Shown here: piece after piece, positions 35,310 to 45,217 of the stretch | How the letters are laid out: each line of letters opens with the position of its first letter | Numbering within the stretch: position 1 is the first letter of the stretch | Source: Chloroherpeton thalassium ATCC 35110 | GTDB taxonomy: Bacteria; Bacteroidota; Chlorobiia; Chlorobiales; Chloroherpetonaceae | NCBI RefSeq assembly: GCF_000020525.1 | Contig: NC_011026.1 | Location: 1,966,001 to 2,030,000, forward strand | Reading direction: 5' to 3' | DNA: 64,000 bases | Translations under genes and position numbers: made by a program | Notes under the pieces: model-generated | Seen by the model: the letters and a program-made list of their open reading frames with translations, nothing else | What the model was told of the DNA's origin: nothing | The model's database searches: none

Positions 35310-37799
35310 TCACATCACGCTTTGCGTGTCCACATCGATATCTAACCTCACTTTTGCCGCAAATTTGCTTTCGTTTCTAAACTCGAATTGCATCTTCCGA
35401 AATAGCTTTTTCGAAATCAGCGTCGTTCCTTTTTGCTTAATCAAAATTTGGTGGCGATAGCGCCCTTTGAGTTTTGCCATCACCGCCGGTGCGGGGCCGA
35501 GAATATCGAAAGATTCCGGGTCTAAATCGCGGATCAGAATTTTGGCAAAATCCGCTGCTGCCGATGCCACCTCATTTTCCTCCTCGCCGGAAAATTCAAT
35601 TTTAGCCAAGCGCGAAAACGGTGGATAAAACAGCTCTTTTCGTGACTCAATTTCATAGTTATAAAAAATCTCGTAATCGCCTTTCGCGACAAATCGGAAA
35701 ACTTCGCTCTCTAAATTGAACACCTGCATGAACACCTCGCCTTGCTTTTTGCCGCGTCCGGCGCGTCCGGCCACTTGCAAGAGCAGCGCAAACAGCCGTT
35801 CCGACGCACGAAAGTCCGGCAACGTGAGGCCGATGTCCGCATTGATGACGCCGACGAGCGTCACATTTGGAAAGTCCAAACCTTTGGCGACCATCTGCGT
35901 GCCGAGCAAAATCTTGGTTTTGCCGGTTTGAAAATCCTTCAGAATTTCGGCGTGTTTGTCCTTGCCGGCGGTCGTGTCCAAATCCATTCGCGAAATGTCG
36001 TCCGGCGGAAATAGCTGGCCAAGTTCTATCTCGATTCTCTCCGTGCCGCTGCTTTTGAGCGTTAAATCTTTCGCGCCGCACTTTGGGCAAGTGTGCAGCG
36101 TGTCGGCGACTTTTCCGCAATAATGGCAGCGCAAATGCGCTTTTTGAAAATGATAAACTAGCGGCACATGGCAGTCCGAACACATCGCAATGAAGCCGCA
36201 TTTCTCGCAGCGCACGCTGCCCGCAAAGCCGCGCCGATTCAAAAACAGAATCGACTGTTCGCCCGAAGCGTGCCTTTTTTCAATTTCCTCAAACAGCGGC
36301 TGGCTTAAATTCTGCGACTTTTTCGCGGACTTGGGAAAATGCACGAGCTTGATTTCCGGCGCAACGGCGCCGTCGGCTCGCTCGCTCAAGGTGAGCAATT
36401 CGTATTTGCCCGAAAGCGCGTTGTAATAAGACTCAAACGAGGGCGTGGCCGAGCCAAGCACGCAAACCGCGCCCTCAAGCTTGGCTCGCATGATGGCCGT
36501 ATCGCGGGCGTGATAGCGCGGCGGTTTGTCGAACTGCTTATATGACGACTCATGCTCCTCGTCGACAATCACCAGCCCGAGATTTTCCAGCGGCGCAAAC
36601 ACCGCCGAACGCGGCCCGAGCGCGACCCGTGCTTTGCCGGTTTTCAAGCTTTCCCACGCCTCAAATTTTTCCGAGCCATTCATGGCGCTGTGCAGCACGC
36701 GGAGATTGTCGCCGAAAAATGCCTGAAATCGCGCGGCGATTTGCGGCGTTAGGGAAATTTCGGGCACTAAAACGAGCGCACTTTTGCCCGCGCCGAGCGT
36801 TTCGCGAATGGCTTCGATGTAGATTCGCGTTTTGCCGCTGCCCGTCACGCCGTGCAGCAAAAAAGTTCGGAACGCCGCCGCTTGGAGCGCCGCACGGATT
36901 TTTTCATAAACCGGTTCTTGCGCCGCCGTGAGCGGCTTTTTCGCAGAAGTTTCGCGAAACACGCTCCGATATTGCGCCGACACATCCACTTTTTCCTTCG
37001 CCAAAATGCCGCGTTGGCAAAGCGCGTCCAAAATTTGCCCCGACGCCGAAAGTTCTTCCTTGAAAAAACGCTTTTGCTCAAACGCGAGAATCCGTTCGAA
37101 AACCTCCGCTTGTTTTTTCGCTCTCTGCAAGTCCTCCTTCAGCGACGAAATTTCATCTTCGGAAAAATTTTTGCACAGCGTGTAAGCGGTTTTGAGTTTG
37201 GGTTTTCCTTTTCGGGCGTAAGATTTTTTCAGTTCAATGTAGCCTGCGGCTTCAAGCTGCGTGAGCGCCAAGCGCAGGCTTTTCGACTGCGTGCGATTTT
37301 GAAGCTGCTTAACGGTTAGGGGAGATTGTTTTTCGAGATAAGAAAGAATGCGTTTTCGTAAATCGGTCTTAACGATCGTCTCCGGTTCGCTTCGGAGTTC
37401 GAATGGTTTCAGGAACACTTTTTCAACCGGCTTCACGCGAAGTTCCGCAGGCAGCGCAGCATGAAGCGCCTCAATCGGTCGGCAGATATAATAATTCGCC
37501 AGCCATTGAATAAGCCCAAAAAGCTTCGGCGAAAACAACGGCTCGCCACGCTCGAACACATCCACGATTTCAGCGGCGGGCTTTGCACCAGAAACACCAT
37601 TTGCCACTTCCCTAACAAATCCTAACACCTCTTTCGATTTCCGACCGACAATTTTAATGAGAACCCGCGAACCCGGTTGAATCATCTCGTGCAATTCGGG
37701 CGAGGCGTAGCAAACGAGCGGCGCATCGCGAAAATATTCCTCAGCGTAGACGAGCCACGCGGTTTCCTCCGGCAAATGTTCGATGTGATAATGCTTCAA
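35310..37799 (-). CDS. priA: Primosomal replication helicase PriA
   Basis: An 829-residue DEXH helicase that restarts stalled replication forks. After the 3'BD and winged-helix N-terminus come Walker A FLLHGVTGSGKTRIYIEAI and DEEH in VIVDEEHESSYKQFD. The zinc-binding insertion has paired cysteines (RCEKCGFIAMCSDCH ... LRCHYCGKVADTLHTCPKC), and motifs V-VI include GTQMVAKGLDFPNVTLVGV and QVAGRAGRGKKQGEV. Complete, and slightly longer than E. coli PriA. Monocistronic here. Confidence 0.96.
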   Translation of the reverse strand: MKHYHIEHLPEETAWLVYAEEYFRDAPLVCYASPELHEMIQPGSRVLIKIVGRKSKEVLGFVREVANGVSGAKPAAEIVDVFERGEPLFSPKLFGLIQWLANYYICRPIEALHAALPAELRVKPVEKVFLKPFELRSEPETIVKTDLRKRILSYLEKQSPLTVKQLQNRTQSKSLRLALTQLEAAGYIELKKSYARKGKPKLKTAYTLCKNFSEDEISSLKEDLQRAKKQAEVFERILAFEQKRFFKEELSASGQILDALCQRGILAKEKVDVSAQYRSVFRETSAKKPLTAAQEPVYEKIRAALQAAAFRTFLLHGVTGSGKTRIYIEAIRETLGAGKSALVLVPEISLTPQIAARFQAFFGDNLRVLHSAMNGSEKFEAWESLKTGKARVALGPRSAVFAPLENLGLVIVDEEHESSYKQFDKPPRYHARDTAIMRAKLEGAVCVLGSATPSFESYYNALSGKYELLTLSERADGAVAPEIKLVHFPKSAKKSQNLSQPLFEEIEKRHASGEQSILFLNRRGFAGSVRCEKCGFIAMCSDCHVPLVYHFQKAHLRCHYCGKVADTLHTCPKCGAKDLTLKSSGTERIEIELGQLFPPDDISRMDLDTTAGKDKHAEILKDFQTGKTKILLGTQMVAKGLDFPNVTLVGVINADIGLTLPDFRASERLFALLLQVAGRAGRGKKQGEVFMQVFNLESEVFRFVAKGDYEIFYNYEIESRKELFYPPFSRLAKIEFSGEEENEVASAAADFAKILIRDLDPESFDILGPAPAVMAKLKGRYRHQILIKQKGTTLISKKLFRKMQFEFRNESKFAAKVRLDIDVDTQSVM

Positions 37800-38060
37800 G
37801 GTCGGTTGAAAAACGATGTTCGGTAAAAATTCCGTCGATAGATACTGCGCAAAAATGAATAATCAAACTTTTGAGATTGCTCCATTTTGATGGGTTTAAG
37901 GATTTTTCGAAATAGAAAACGTCCTAACTTAAACACTAAATTGCTTTTTGGCGCAGTTGCCTTCGTTCGGCGCGGCAGTAAGAATTATTAATCCGAATTT
38001 GGTATATTCGCGCTCAAGAGTCTGCAAAAAACCTCAATTTAGAAAGGATAAAAAAGCATC

Positions 38061-39422
38061 GTGAAAGTGGCCGTTTTTGGGGGAGGCGTTGCGGGGCTGA
38101 GCGCCGCCATCAACCTGGTAGATTCAGGGTATGAAGTTGAATTGTATGAAAAGCGCAGCGTGTTGGGCGGCAAAGTTTCGGCGTGGAAAGATGCCGACGG
38201 CGACACCATAGAGTCTGGCTTGCACATCGTTTTCGGCGGTTATGAGGAGCTTCAGCGCTTGCTCAAACATGTCGGCGCGGAAAATAACTACCTTTGGAAA
38301 GAACATGCGCTCATTTACGCGGAGACCGAAGGGCAGCAATCCTCGTTTAAAAAAGCCGATTTTCCCAGTCCTTGGGCGGAACTTATCGGCGGACTTCAAG
38401 CCGATTTTATCTCGCTCGGCGACAAAATTTCCCTGATTAAAGGACTTTTTCCCGCACTTAGCGGCAACGAAGAATATTTCCGCAGCCAAGATGACATGAC
38501 CTATTCGGAATGGCATCACTTGCGCGGCTGCTCGGAAAATTCTTTGCAGCGGCTTTGGCGTCCGATTGCGCTCGCCATGAATTTCATCGAGCCGAATGTC
38601 ATCAGTGCGCGTCCGATGGTCACGATTTTCAAATATTTCGGCACGGATTATAGCGCCACACGCTTCGCCTTTTTCAAGGACAATCCCGGCGACTCGATGA
38701 TTGTGCCAATGATGAAATATATCGAAAGCAAAGGTGGGAAAATTATCCCGAGCGCGAGGCTCACGAAACTTGAACTGAACGACGATGGCTCAGTAAAAAG
38801 CGCCGTGCTCGGCAACGGCTCAACGGTCGAGGCGGATGCGTATGTTTCGGCCTTGCCGGTTCACAGCTTCAAAAAACTGATTCCGAAAACCTGGCACAAG
38901 CATCAGCTTTTCCAAGACATTTATCAATTTGTCGGTAGTCCGGTTGCCAACTGCCAGCTTTGGTTCGATAGAAAAATCACCGACACGGACAACCTGATGT
39001 TCTCGCACGGCACGACCTTCGCGACCTTCGCCGATGTGTCTTTGACCTGCCCGGGCGATTATCAAAAGGGCATCGGGACGGCGAACGGCGGCAGCGTTAT
39101 GAGCCTTGTGCTTGCGCCGGCGCATCAGATTATGGACATGCCTAACGATGTGATTGTGGAAAATGTCATGCGCGACATTCACGACCGGTTCCCGCTTTCT
39201 CGCCACGCGAAGCTCTTGAAATCCACGATGGTGAAAATTCCCGAGTCGGTGTATAAAGCTGTTCCGGGCGTCGATAAATATCGCCCCGACCAACAAACGC
39301 CGATTTCAAACTTCTTCCTTGCGGGCGATTATACCTATCAAAAATATCTCGCCTCGATGGAAGGTGCTGCGCTGAGCGGCAAGCAAGTGGCCGAGCGCAT
39401 TCGCAAAAAATTCACGCCGTAA
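38061..39422 (+). CDS. Plant-type carotene desaturase (CrtP/CrtQ)
   Basis: A 453-residue FAD amine-oxidase-fold enzyme for carotenoid synthesis. The dinucleotide motif is VAVFGGGVAGLSAAINLVDS at residues 3-22, then YEKRSVLGGKVSAW and SGLHIVFGGYEELQRLLK. The C-terminal FAD motif is FFLAGDYTYQKYLASMEGAA. The latter fits phytoene desaturase (CrtP) more than zeta-carotene desaturase (CrtQ), but the N-terminal half has CrtQ-like features, so I do not choose. Green sulfur bacteria use this poly-cis route. The start is GTG at 38061; the first in-frame ATG is much further in, inside conserved sequence. AAAGGA lies about 12 bases upstream. Confidence 0.85.
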   Translation: MKVAVFGGGVAGLSAAINLVDSGYEVELYEKRSVLGGKVSAWKDADGDTIESGLHIVFGGYEELQRLLKHVGAENNYLWKEHALIYAETEGQQSSFKKADFPSPWAELIGGLQADFISLGDKISLIKGLFPALSGNEEYFRSQDDMTYSEWHHLRGCSENSLQRLWRPIALAMNFIEPNVISARPMVTIFKYFGTDYSATRFAFFKDNPGDSMIVPMMKYIESKGGKIIPSARLTKLELNDDGSVKSAVLGNGSTVEADAYVSALPVHSFKKLIPKTWHKHQLFQDIYQFVGSPVANCQLWFDRKITDTDNLMFSHGTTFATFADVSLTCPGDYQKGIGTANGGSVMSLVLAPAHQIMDMPNDVIVENVMRDIHDRFPLSRHAKLLKSTMVKIPESVYKAVPGVDKYRPDQQTPISNFFLAGDYTYQKYLASMEGAALSGKQVAERIRKKFTP

Positions 39423-39470
39423 AAAAACGAAAGGCTGGTTTTTGCCGGAGTTCCTATTCCTAATTTTCTG

Positions 39471-39497
39471 ATGCCTGCGAAAGCAGGCATTTTTTTT
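39471..39497 (+). terminator. Rho-independent terminator with GAAA loop
   Basis: ATGCCTGC-GAAA-GCAGGCAT followed by seven T. A compact 8-bp GC-rich stem with a GNRA tetraloop, 49 bases beyond the desaturase stop. It separates the desaturase gene from the convergent bchH-type gene. Confidence 0.93.
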
Positions 39498-39640
39498 GCC
39501 TAAAATTTTCGCAATAGCTTAAAGCAAGGGAGCGCTTTCTCAGGCGATAGTTTCCGCGTTAGGTAAAAAGAAAAGCCGCCCGAAAAAGCGATGAAGCTTT
39601 TCACGGCGGCTGAGTTCTTTAAATGGCTTTTGCTTTACGG

Positions 39641-42600
39641 TTAGGCTTCCTCTTGTTGGATGCCTTCCAAGCGATCTTCCAAGTCGGAGTAAAGTTCCTG
39701 AAGCTGATCGATGGTGTCTTGATCGGCTTCCCACATGCCACGACCGTTGGCTTCGAGCAAGCGCCCAACGATGTTTTTCATCGCCTGTGGATTGGCCTTC
39801 ATCAAGCGCTCGCGCATGTTCGGGTCAAAAGCGTAGGTTTCCGCCGCTTTTTTATAAACCCAATCATCGACGCTCTTGGTGACGGCGTCCCAACCGAGCA
39901 TGTAGGTAAAGCGGTTGCTGATTTCCGTTGCGCCGCTGTGGCCGTGCTGAAGCATGCCTTCGTACCACTTCGGGTTCAGGAGCTTCGTGCGATATTCCAC
40001 GCGCAACGCGGTATCGACATCGTCGATTTTCACATCCGCCGTAAAGGCTTCCACATAGTTCAGCTTGATGTCGTTTTGCTGCGCTCTCGGATTGTTGCGG
40101 CGCGCCGAAAGTTGCAACGAACCCGACGATGAGAAATAGTGGTCGATGTCCGAAATGCCGAACTCCACCGAATCCACCTGATGCACCACACGATCGACCG
40201 TGCTCATCAAGCCTTTCAAAATCTCAGTTTCCTTTGCGCCGTGGCGTTTGCCGCCGTACGCGTAAGCATTTCTGCGGATGAAAACATTATCCAGGTCTTC
40301 TTCGCTTTCCCAAGCAGAATCTTCGACCATGTCATCCACATAAGTTCCGTAAGCGCCGGGCGCTTGCGTGAATTGGCGGGCGGTTGCGCTTTCAAATTCC
40401 GCCCCGTTCGCGAGCGCTTCGTCGACATGCTTCTTGATGTAGTTCATGTCGTGCGGCTCGTCGGCTTTGGCCGCTTCTTGAACGAGTTTGTCCAAATGAT
40501 TCATCAAAATGCCGAATGTGTCGCGGAAAACCGGGCTGAGCTGCATGACGACATCAATACGCGGACGCCCCAGCTTTTCAAGCGGAATAAGTTCGTAGTG
40601 GCTGATTTTGCCCTGCGCGTCATACGCCGGTTGGCCGCCCATAAGCCGGATAATCACAGCAACGGCTTCGCCCTTCGTTTTGATGGTGTCCAAGCCCCAA
40701 AGCACTTGCGCGATGGTTTCGGGATAAAGGCCGCCATTTTCTTCGTAGTGGCGTTTCACAATGGAATCGGCGATTTGCGTCCCGCGCGTAAAGGCCGCTT
40801 CGGATGGAATGCGCCATGGGTCAATGGCGTGGATGTTGCGCCCGGTTGGGAGCACATTGGCGCCGTCGCGAATAATGTCGCCGCCGGGGCCTGCTGGCAA
40901 GTAGCCGCCGTTCAGCACATGAACAATTGCGTTCATTTCGCCGCTATTGTCTTCCAGCGCTTTCACGATTTGGCGGCCTTCACGAAGCGCCGAATCCAAC
41001 GCGCCAGCCATTTCTTCAGTGACCGGTGCGTTTTGCGTCAACTGACCGAAAATTTCTTTTGGATGCGTGTGTTCGAAAATGGCTTTTTGCACAAAGTTTT
41101 TGCACGCGTCGTCAATTTTTTCGCGTAGTTCAATCGCTTTTTGCTCGCCTTGGCGCGAGTGTGCGGCCAAAACGGAATAGCTATTTTGATACATCATGCC
41201 TTCTGGCATGGTTTTGAGGAAAATCGATGGCAAGGCGTTGCCGTTTCCTCGAACTTTTAGCGTTTCGGTGACGGTGACGATTTGCGATTCAATCGGCGCG
41301 GCTTTTCCGAAAACATGCAGCGAATTGGAAATCAAGCGATTTTCAAGCTCGCGCAAATAGATATAAAGTCGGCTGAGATAATCCGAGAAACTTTCGCCTT
41401 GAACGCGCGGGCAATCGTCGTTGAGGTTAAGCTGAGCAACTTTTTGCAGAACGGCTTCTTGCGTTTCCTCGTCAGCCGTTTTGTCCAAACCACGCTCGCG
41501 ATAGTCGTCGAGCATTTCTTTCAGCGCAGGCAGTTCCTTATAAAGACCGGAGCGCGAAAGTGGCGGAATGGCGTGCGAAATCATGGTGGCCAGGCCGCGA
41601 CGCTTGGCCATGTTGGCCTCGCTCGGGTTATTGACCGGATAAATATAAAGGTGCGGAAGTTCGCCGCAGAGTGCATCCGGCCAGCAGTTTTCGGTCAGGC
41701 CAAGCTGAAGTCCGGGCATCCATTCGACCGAACCGTGCATGCCGACATGAATCATCGCATCGGCGTTGAGGCTGCGACTGAGCCAACGGTAAAACGCGAT
41801 ATATTGATGGTGCGGTGTGTTTTCTTTATCAAAAATGAGGCGCATCGGGTCGCCATGCACGCCAAGTCTGGGTTGCACGCCGATGAAAATATTGCCGAAC
41901 TGAATGCCACCGAGAAAGACTTTATCGTCGCCCATCGGGACAATATCGCCAGGAAATGCGCCCCAGCGATTCTCAATGCGTTCGCGTTCGTGCTGCGTGG
42001 TAAGCGTAGCAAATTCTGATTTGGAAACGCATAGCGCGTCTTTTTCGCCGACTTGCGCTTGATGATCAGTTGCTTTATCCAGCTGTTTTAAGAGATCTTC
42101 GGCGGTTGCGGGAAGTTCACCCACGTGATAGCCTTCTTTTTTCAGGCGTTGCAAAATCTCAAGCAGCGTGGTTGGCACATCCAAAAGTGCGGCGCTGGCT
42201 TTTTTGCCAAGTCCGGGCGGATAGTCATAAACAATGAACGCCAATTTTTTCTCTTTATTGGCTTTGCGACGCAGCGTTGCCCATTTGTTGCAAAGATGAA
42301 CCAAGCGATTGAGACGATTCGGAACGGTGTCGATTCTGCCATCATTCAGTGCGCCGAGCACAATTGGAGAAATTGCGCCGTCCATTTCGGGCAGCGAATA
42401 GGTGATGGTGGTTTGCATCGGCGCAACGCCAACACGCTCCCACGATTCAAAATCTTGCATGAAAAGCGGCTGCGCCACGATATACGGCACATTCAGCGTG
42501 CGCAGAATTTCATCGCGTGCGGCGGTCGAAGTGCCGGGCTTCGTCGAGCCCGCCGGTCCTCCAACAAGGCCGAATCCCATCATGTTCACCAAAACATCGA

Positions 42601-43474
42601 TGCCTTCTTTTGTGAGCCAATCGCGAACCACCACATGGCCTTCTACGCCCATCACAAAAACTGGATAGACAAACAGCCCTGATTTTTCAAATGCTTTAAT
42701 GGTGTCATCGATATAGGCTTTTTCCTGCAAAAGATGCTTTCTGAAAAAGATCAGTCCAATGCGCGGGGCGTCCTTCGCTGTAAGGCCGGTGGTTTTCGCG
42801 CGTTTTTTGCTCCATTTGTTAAAAGCGCTCATATCTTTGAACATATCCTCGCCTTCGGGGTGATAAAGCCCCATGGTTGGAATATCCACAACGGCTTCCA
42901 CCTTAAGCTTCATGTCGAAATATTCGCAAAGGATTAGCCGAAACATGTTGGCAATATTGACCGCGGAAGGATTCGTCCAATACGCATAAACTTGCATCCA
43001 ATTTTTGAAATCTTTCGCTTTTTTGGGGATCAGCGGAAGCATGGTGCGCATGAGTTTCAGTAGCTTTACATAGCCATAGAGCGAGTCTTCGTCGCGGCCT
43101 TTCACGAGCAATTTGGCCACTTTTTTGACCATGTCGGGCATTCCGCCGCCGCCGCCTTTAACAACATAGCTGCCAACTTTCGTTAATTCCATCGCCTCTG
43201 GCATGGATTCAAAAATAAAGACAACCGGCACATTCGCTTTTTCAATATGTTCCTGGAACCATTCGACTTGGTCGCGGAAGTTGATCATGCTGGCAAAAAT
43301 GCAGTCGGCACTGCTGATGTCTTCGGCAAGCTTCGGATTCTTATTTTCCAAATCGATATCGGTGTATTGGCAGACAATTGCCTCACCAGCGAGCATCTGC
43401 TTGACCTCAGTCCAGATGCGGCGGCTGTATTGCTCCATACCAAGAACCGCTACAATTTTTTTCATCTCGCTCAT
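39641..43474 (-). CDS. Magnesium chelatase subunit H (BchH/BchS/BchT family)
   Basis: A 1277-residue CobN/BchH-type chelatase subunit that binds protoporphyrin IX and, with BchI and BchD, inserts Mg2+ for bacteriochlorophyll synthesis. Recognisable blocks are FIFESMPEAMELTKVGSYVV, GGGGGMPDMVKKVAKLLVKG, LVNMMGFGLVGGPAGSTKPG, HVGMHGSVEWMPGLQLGLTE and MLGWDAVTKSVDDWVYKKAA. Green sulfur bacteria usually have three paralogues (BchH, BchS, BchT); I cannot tell which this is. GAAGGAG lies 10 bases before the ATG at 43474. No bchI, bchD or bchM neighbours are present. Two near-identical direct repeats lie upstream. Confidence 0.93.
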   Translation of the reverse strand: MSEMKKIVAVLGMEQYSRRIWTEVKQMLAGEAIVCQYTDIDLENKNPKLAEDISSADCIFASMINFRDQVEWFQEHIEKANVPVVFIFESMPEAMELTKVGSYVVKGGGGGMPDMVKKVAKLLVKGRDEDSLYGYVKLLKLMRTMLPLIPKKAKDFKNWMQVYAYWTNPSAVNIANMFRLILCEYFDMKLKVEAVVDIPTMGLYHPEGEDMFKDMSAFNKWSKKRAKTTGLTAKDAPRIGLIFFRKHLLQEKAYIDDTIKAFEKSGLFVYPVFVMGVEGHVVVRDWLTKEGIDVLVNMMGFGLVGGPAGSTKPGTSTAARDEILRTLNVPYIVAQPLFMQDFESWERVGVAPMQTTITYSLPEMDGAISPIVLGALNDGRIDTVPNRLNRLVHLCNKWATLRRKANKEKKLAFIVYDYPPGLGKKASAALLDVPTTLLEILQRLKKEGYHVGELPATAEDLLKQLDKATDHQAQVGEKDALCVSKSEFATLTTQHERERIENRWGAFPGDIVPMGDDKVFLGGIQFGNIFIGVQPRLGVHGDPMRLIFDKENTPHHQYIAFYRWLSRSLNADAMIHVGMHGSVEWMPGLQLGLTENCWPDALCGELPHLYIYPVNNPSEANMAKRRGLATMISHAIPPLSRSGLYKELPALKEMLDDYRERGLDKTADEETQEAVLQKVAQLNLNDDCPRVQGESFSDYLSRLYIYLRELENRLISNSLHVFGKAAPIESQIVTVTETLKVRGNGNALPSIFLKTMPEGMMYQNSYSVLAAHSRQGEQKAIELREKIDDACKNFVQKAIFEHTHPKEIFGQLTQNAPVTEEMAGALDSALREGRQIVKALEDNSGEMNAIVHVLNGGYLPAGPGGDIIRDGANVLPTGRNIHAIDPWRIPSEAAFTRGTQIADSIVKRHYEENGGLYPETIAQVLWGLDTIKTKGEAVAVIIRLMGGQPAYDAQGKISHYELIPLEKLGRPRIDVVMQLSPVFRDTFGILMNHLDKLVQEAAKADEPHDMNYIKKHVDEALANGAEFESATARQFTQAPGAYGTYVDDMVEDSAWESEEDLDNVFIRRNAYAYGGKRHGAKETEILKGLMSTVDRVVHQVDSVEFGISDIDHYFSSSGSLQLSARRNNPRAQQNDIKLNYVEAFTADVKIDDVDTALRVEYRTKLLNPKWYEGMLQHGHSGATEISNRFTYMLGWDAVTKSVDDWVYKKAAETYAFDPNMRERLMKANPQAMKNIVGRLLEANGRGMWEADQDTIDQLQELYSDLEDRLEGIQQEEA

Positions 43475-43492
43475 ACTACTGCTGCTCCTTCT

Positions 43493-43650
43493 CTATTGGT
43501 TGTAAAGCGTATGGGTAAAACGCAACGATTTAAAATGAATAATTCAGTAAAGATAAGCAGTTCTTGTCAGAAAACACAACTGCTTAAGCCTTGTAGAATC
43601 AATGCTTAGAGCTTGTTGGACTTTTATTTTTCGCCTATTGGTTGTATAGC
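43493..43650 (-). repeat. Pair of 16-base direct repeats upstream of bchH
   Basis: CTATTGGTTGTAAAGC (43493-43508) and CTATTGGTTGTATAGC (43635-43650) differ at one base and are 142 bases apart, start to start, in the leader/promoter region of the Mg-chelatase gene. The nearer copy begins 18 bases upstream of the start codon. Spaced identical elements like this are often binding sites for one regulator. No other copy was noticed in the window. Confidence 0.6.
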
Positions 43651-43699
43651 AAGCATTGCCACCTGAAAAATTCAAAGTTTTAAGGATTAAAATTTTTGC

Positions 43700-44845
43700 T
43701 TAAAACTTCAAGGTTAAGGTTTCCCATGCCTGTTTTTGCGCCGAACGGTGCGCAGCGTCCATCACTTTTTGGCAATGTAGCCCATCTTGGAACGTCGCCG
43801 CGCCTTCAATTTGCCGTGAGCCTTCGCGGATCGCTTTGAGTGAGGCATGCGCTAAATGCGCAAAAGCTTGGGCAAAAATCCCTTGCTTCTCTAATGCGCT
43901 GCCTTGTAGTTTAGACGCAATCAGCCGGTCGGTTTCGTCCAATTCAGGCTGAAGCGGGCAAAAACTTTCGGCAGTTTGCGTGCTGCGCCCGCCTTTGGCG
44001 GATTCGCGCTGAGCCAAATAAAGATTGCCGTCGCCGAGCAAGCGCAAGGTGCCTAAGCTGCCGGAAACTTCAAACTTAAAAGCTGTGTAGGACTCGACGG
44101 TTGTGGCGGTTAGAACGGCTATTTTTTTCGGTGCAAGCGAATCCTTGCCAAATTTCAGCATCAGGTCGAAGCCGTCGTCGGAAGTAACCACTTGAGGCGC
44201 TCCGTTTTTATCAGGCCGAAACGGATAATGTTGGTGAAGCTCAGCGCAAACGCTTTCAGTTGCGCCAATCAGGAAATGGCACAAATCGATGAAGTGAGAG
44301 CCAACCGCGCCAAGCGCTCCGCCACCTTGCGCGCGATCGCTCCACCAGTTCCAATGGCGCTCGGGGTCGTTGCGGCTTGAAAATAGCGCTTCCGCACGCA
44401 CCGAAAAAATATCGCCGAGCGTGCCTTTCGCTATCATTTTTTTCATCCATTTCACCGCAGGCAAAAGTCGAAGCTCATGATCGACAATCGTTAGCAACGG
44501 GTTCGTTTCAGCCGCGCGCAGCATGTTTTCTGCTTCGGTTGTGTTCATGGCGAATGGTTTTTCGCAAATGACATGAACATTTTTTTCGAGTGCGGCAATG
44601 GCCATTTCCGCATGGGTGTTTGGCGGCGTGGTAATGCAAATCAAATCGGGGTTGCAGGCGATGAGTTCCTGCCAATTCTCAAATGCGTGCGGAATGCGAT
44701 AATCTGCGGCAAACCGCTCGCGGCGCCGCGCAGTTGGGCTGGCCACTGCAAAAAGTGTGGCTTCGTCGAACAAAGCAAATGCCGGCGCTTGGGTGGCTCG
44801 TGCAAATCCGCTGCCAATGAATCCAACTTTGATTTTTTCTTGCAT
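43700..44845 (-). CDS. Gfo/Idh/MocA family NAD(P)-dependent oxidoreductase
   Basis: A 381-residue sugar or cyclitol oxidoreductase. The Rossmann motif is VGFIGSGFARATQAPAFALF at residues 6-25, and the family lysine motif is VICEKPFAMNTTEAENML. The C-terminal alpha/beta domain has the substrate histidine region GGALGAVGSHFIDLCHFLIG (GxxxxHxxDxxxF/L pattern). Substrate unknown. About 220 bases separate it from the bchH start on the same strand, so it has no clear operon partner. Confidence 0.9.
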   Translation of the reverse strand: MQEKIKVGFIGSGFARATQAPAFALFDEATLFAVASPTARRRERFAADYRIPHAFENWQELIACNPDLICITTPPNTHAEMAIAALEKNVHVICEKPFAMNTTEAENMLRAAETNPLLTIVDHELRLLPAVKWMKKMIAKGTLGDIFSVRAEALFSSRNDPERHWNWWSDRAQGGGALGAVGSHFIDLCHFLIGATESVCAELHQHYPFRPDKNGAPQVVTSDDGFDLMLKFGKDSLAPKKIAVLTATTVESYTAFKFEVSGSLGTLRLLGDGNLYLAQRESAKGGRSTQTAESFCPLQPELDETDRLIASKLQGSALEKQGIFAQAFAHLAHASLKAIREGSRQIEGAATFQDGLHCQKVMDAAHRSAQKQAWETLTLKF

Positions 44846-45217
44846 AAGATTTCGTGAAAAAAGTTGATGATTTTAGTGATTTGAAAAGCAGCAATAGAGG
44901 ATTTTAGTGAACAACATAAAATAGCGCTTTTTCTCGATTTGGATCATCATCAAGCCACCGCTTTATCCCTATATCATGTTTCAAGTTTGAGAAAATTTTT
45001 AGCATCAGCGCAGCCGTTTCTAAAGAAGCCATTTCAAATTGCTTGATATTTGCCGCCGTCGCAATTGCAAAAGCAATGGGCGTAAACGCGCGCGCTGACG
45101 GCAAAGAAGGGGCTTTCTGGGCAAGATTCAATTTTCAGGTGCGTCTGTGGTTTGCATCCGAAGGCGGTTTCCGCTATCTTGACTTGTTTAAGCTTTGGGA
45201 ACATGTCAGTTTGATTT
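44846..45217. other. 372-base region between divergent oxidoreductase and uvrA genes
   Basis: Probably holds the promoters of both genes. A minus-strand frame of 75 codons (44904-45131, ending LKIFSNLKHDIGIKRWLDDD...) looks weakly protein-like but lacks a ribosome-binding site or any recognisable motif, so I do not call it. I see no repeat, tRNA or strong hairpin. Confidence 0.45.

Noticed and set aside
43475-43700. Cobalamin riboswitch upstream of bchH
   Set aside because: I saw no B12-box-like sequence; only the direct repeats stand out.
44904-45131. 75-codon frame between the oxidoreductase and uvrA
   Set aside because: No ribosome site, no recognisable motif, and it lies in a divergent promoter region.
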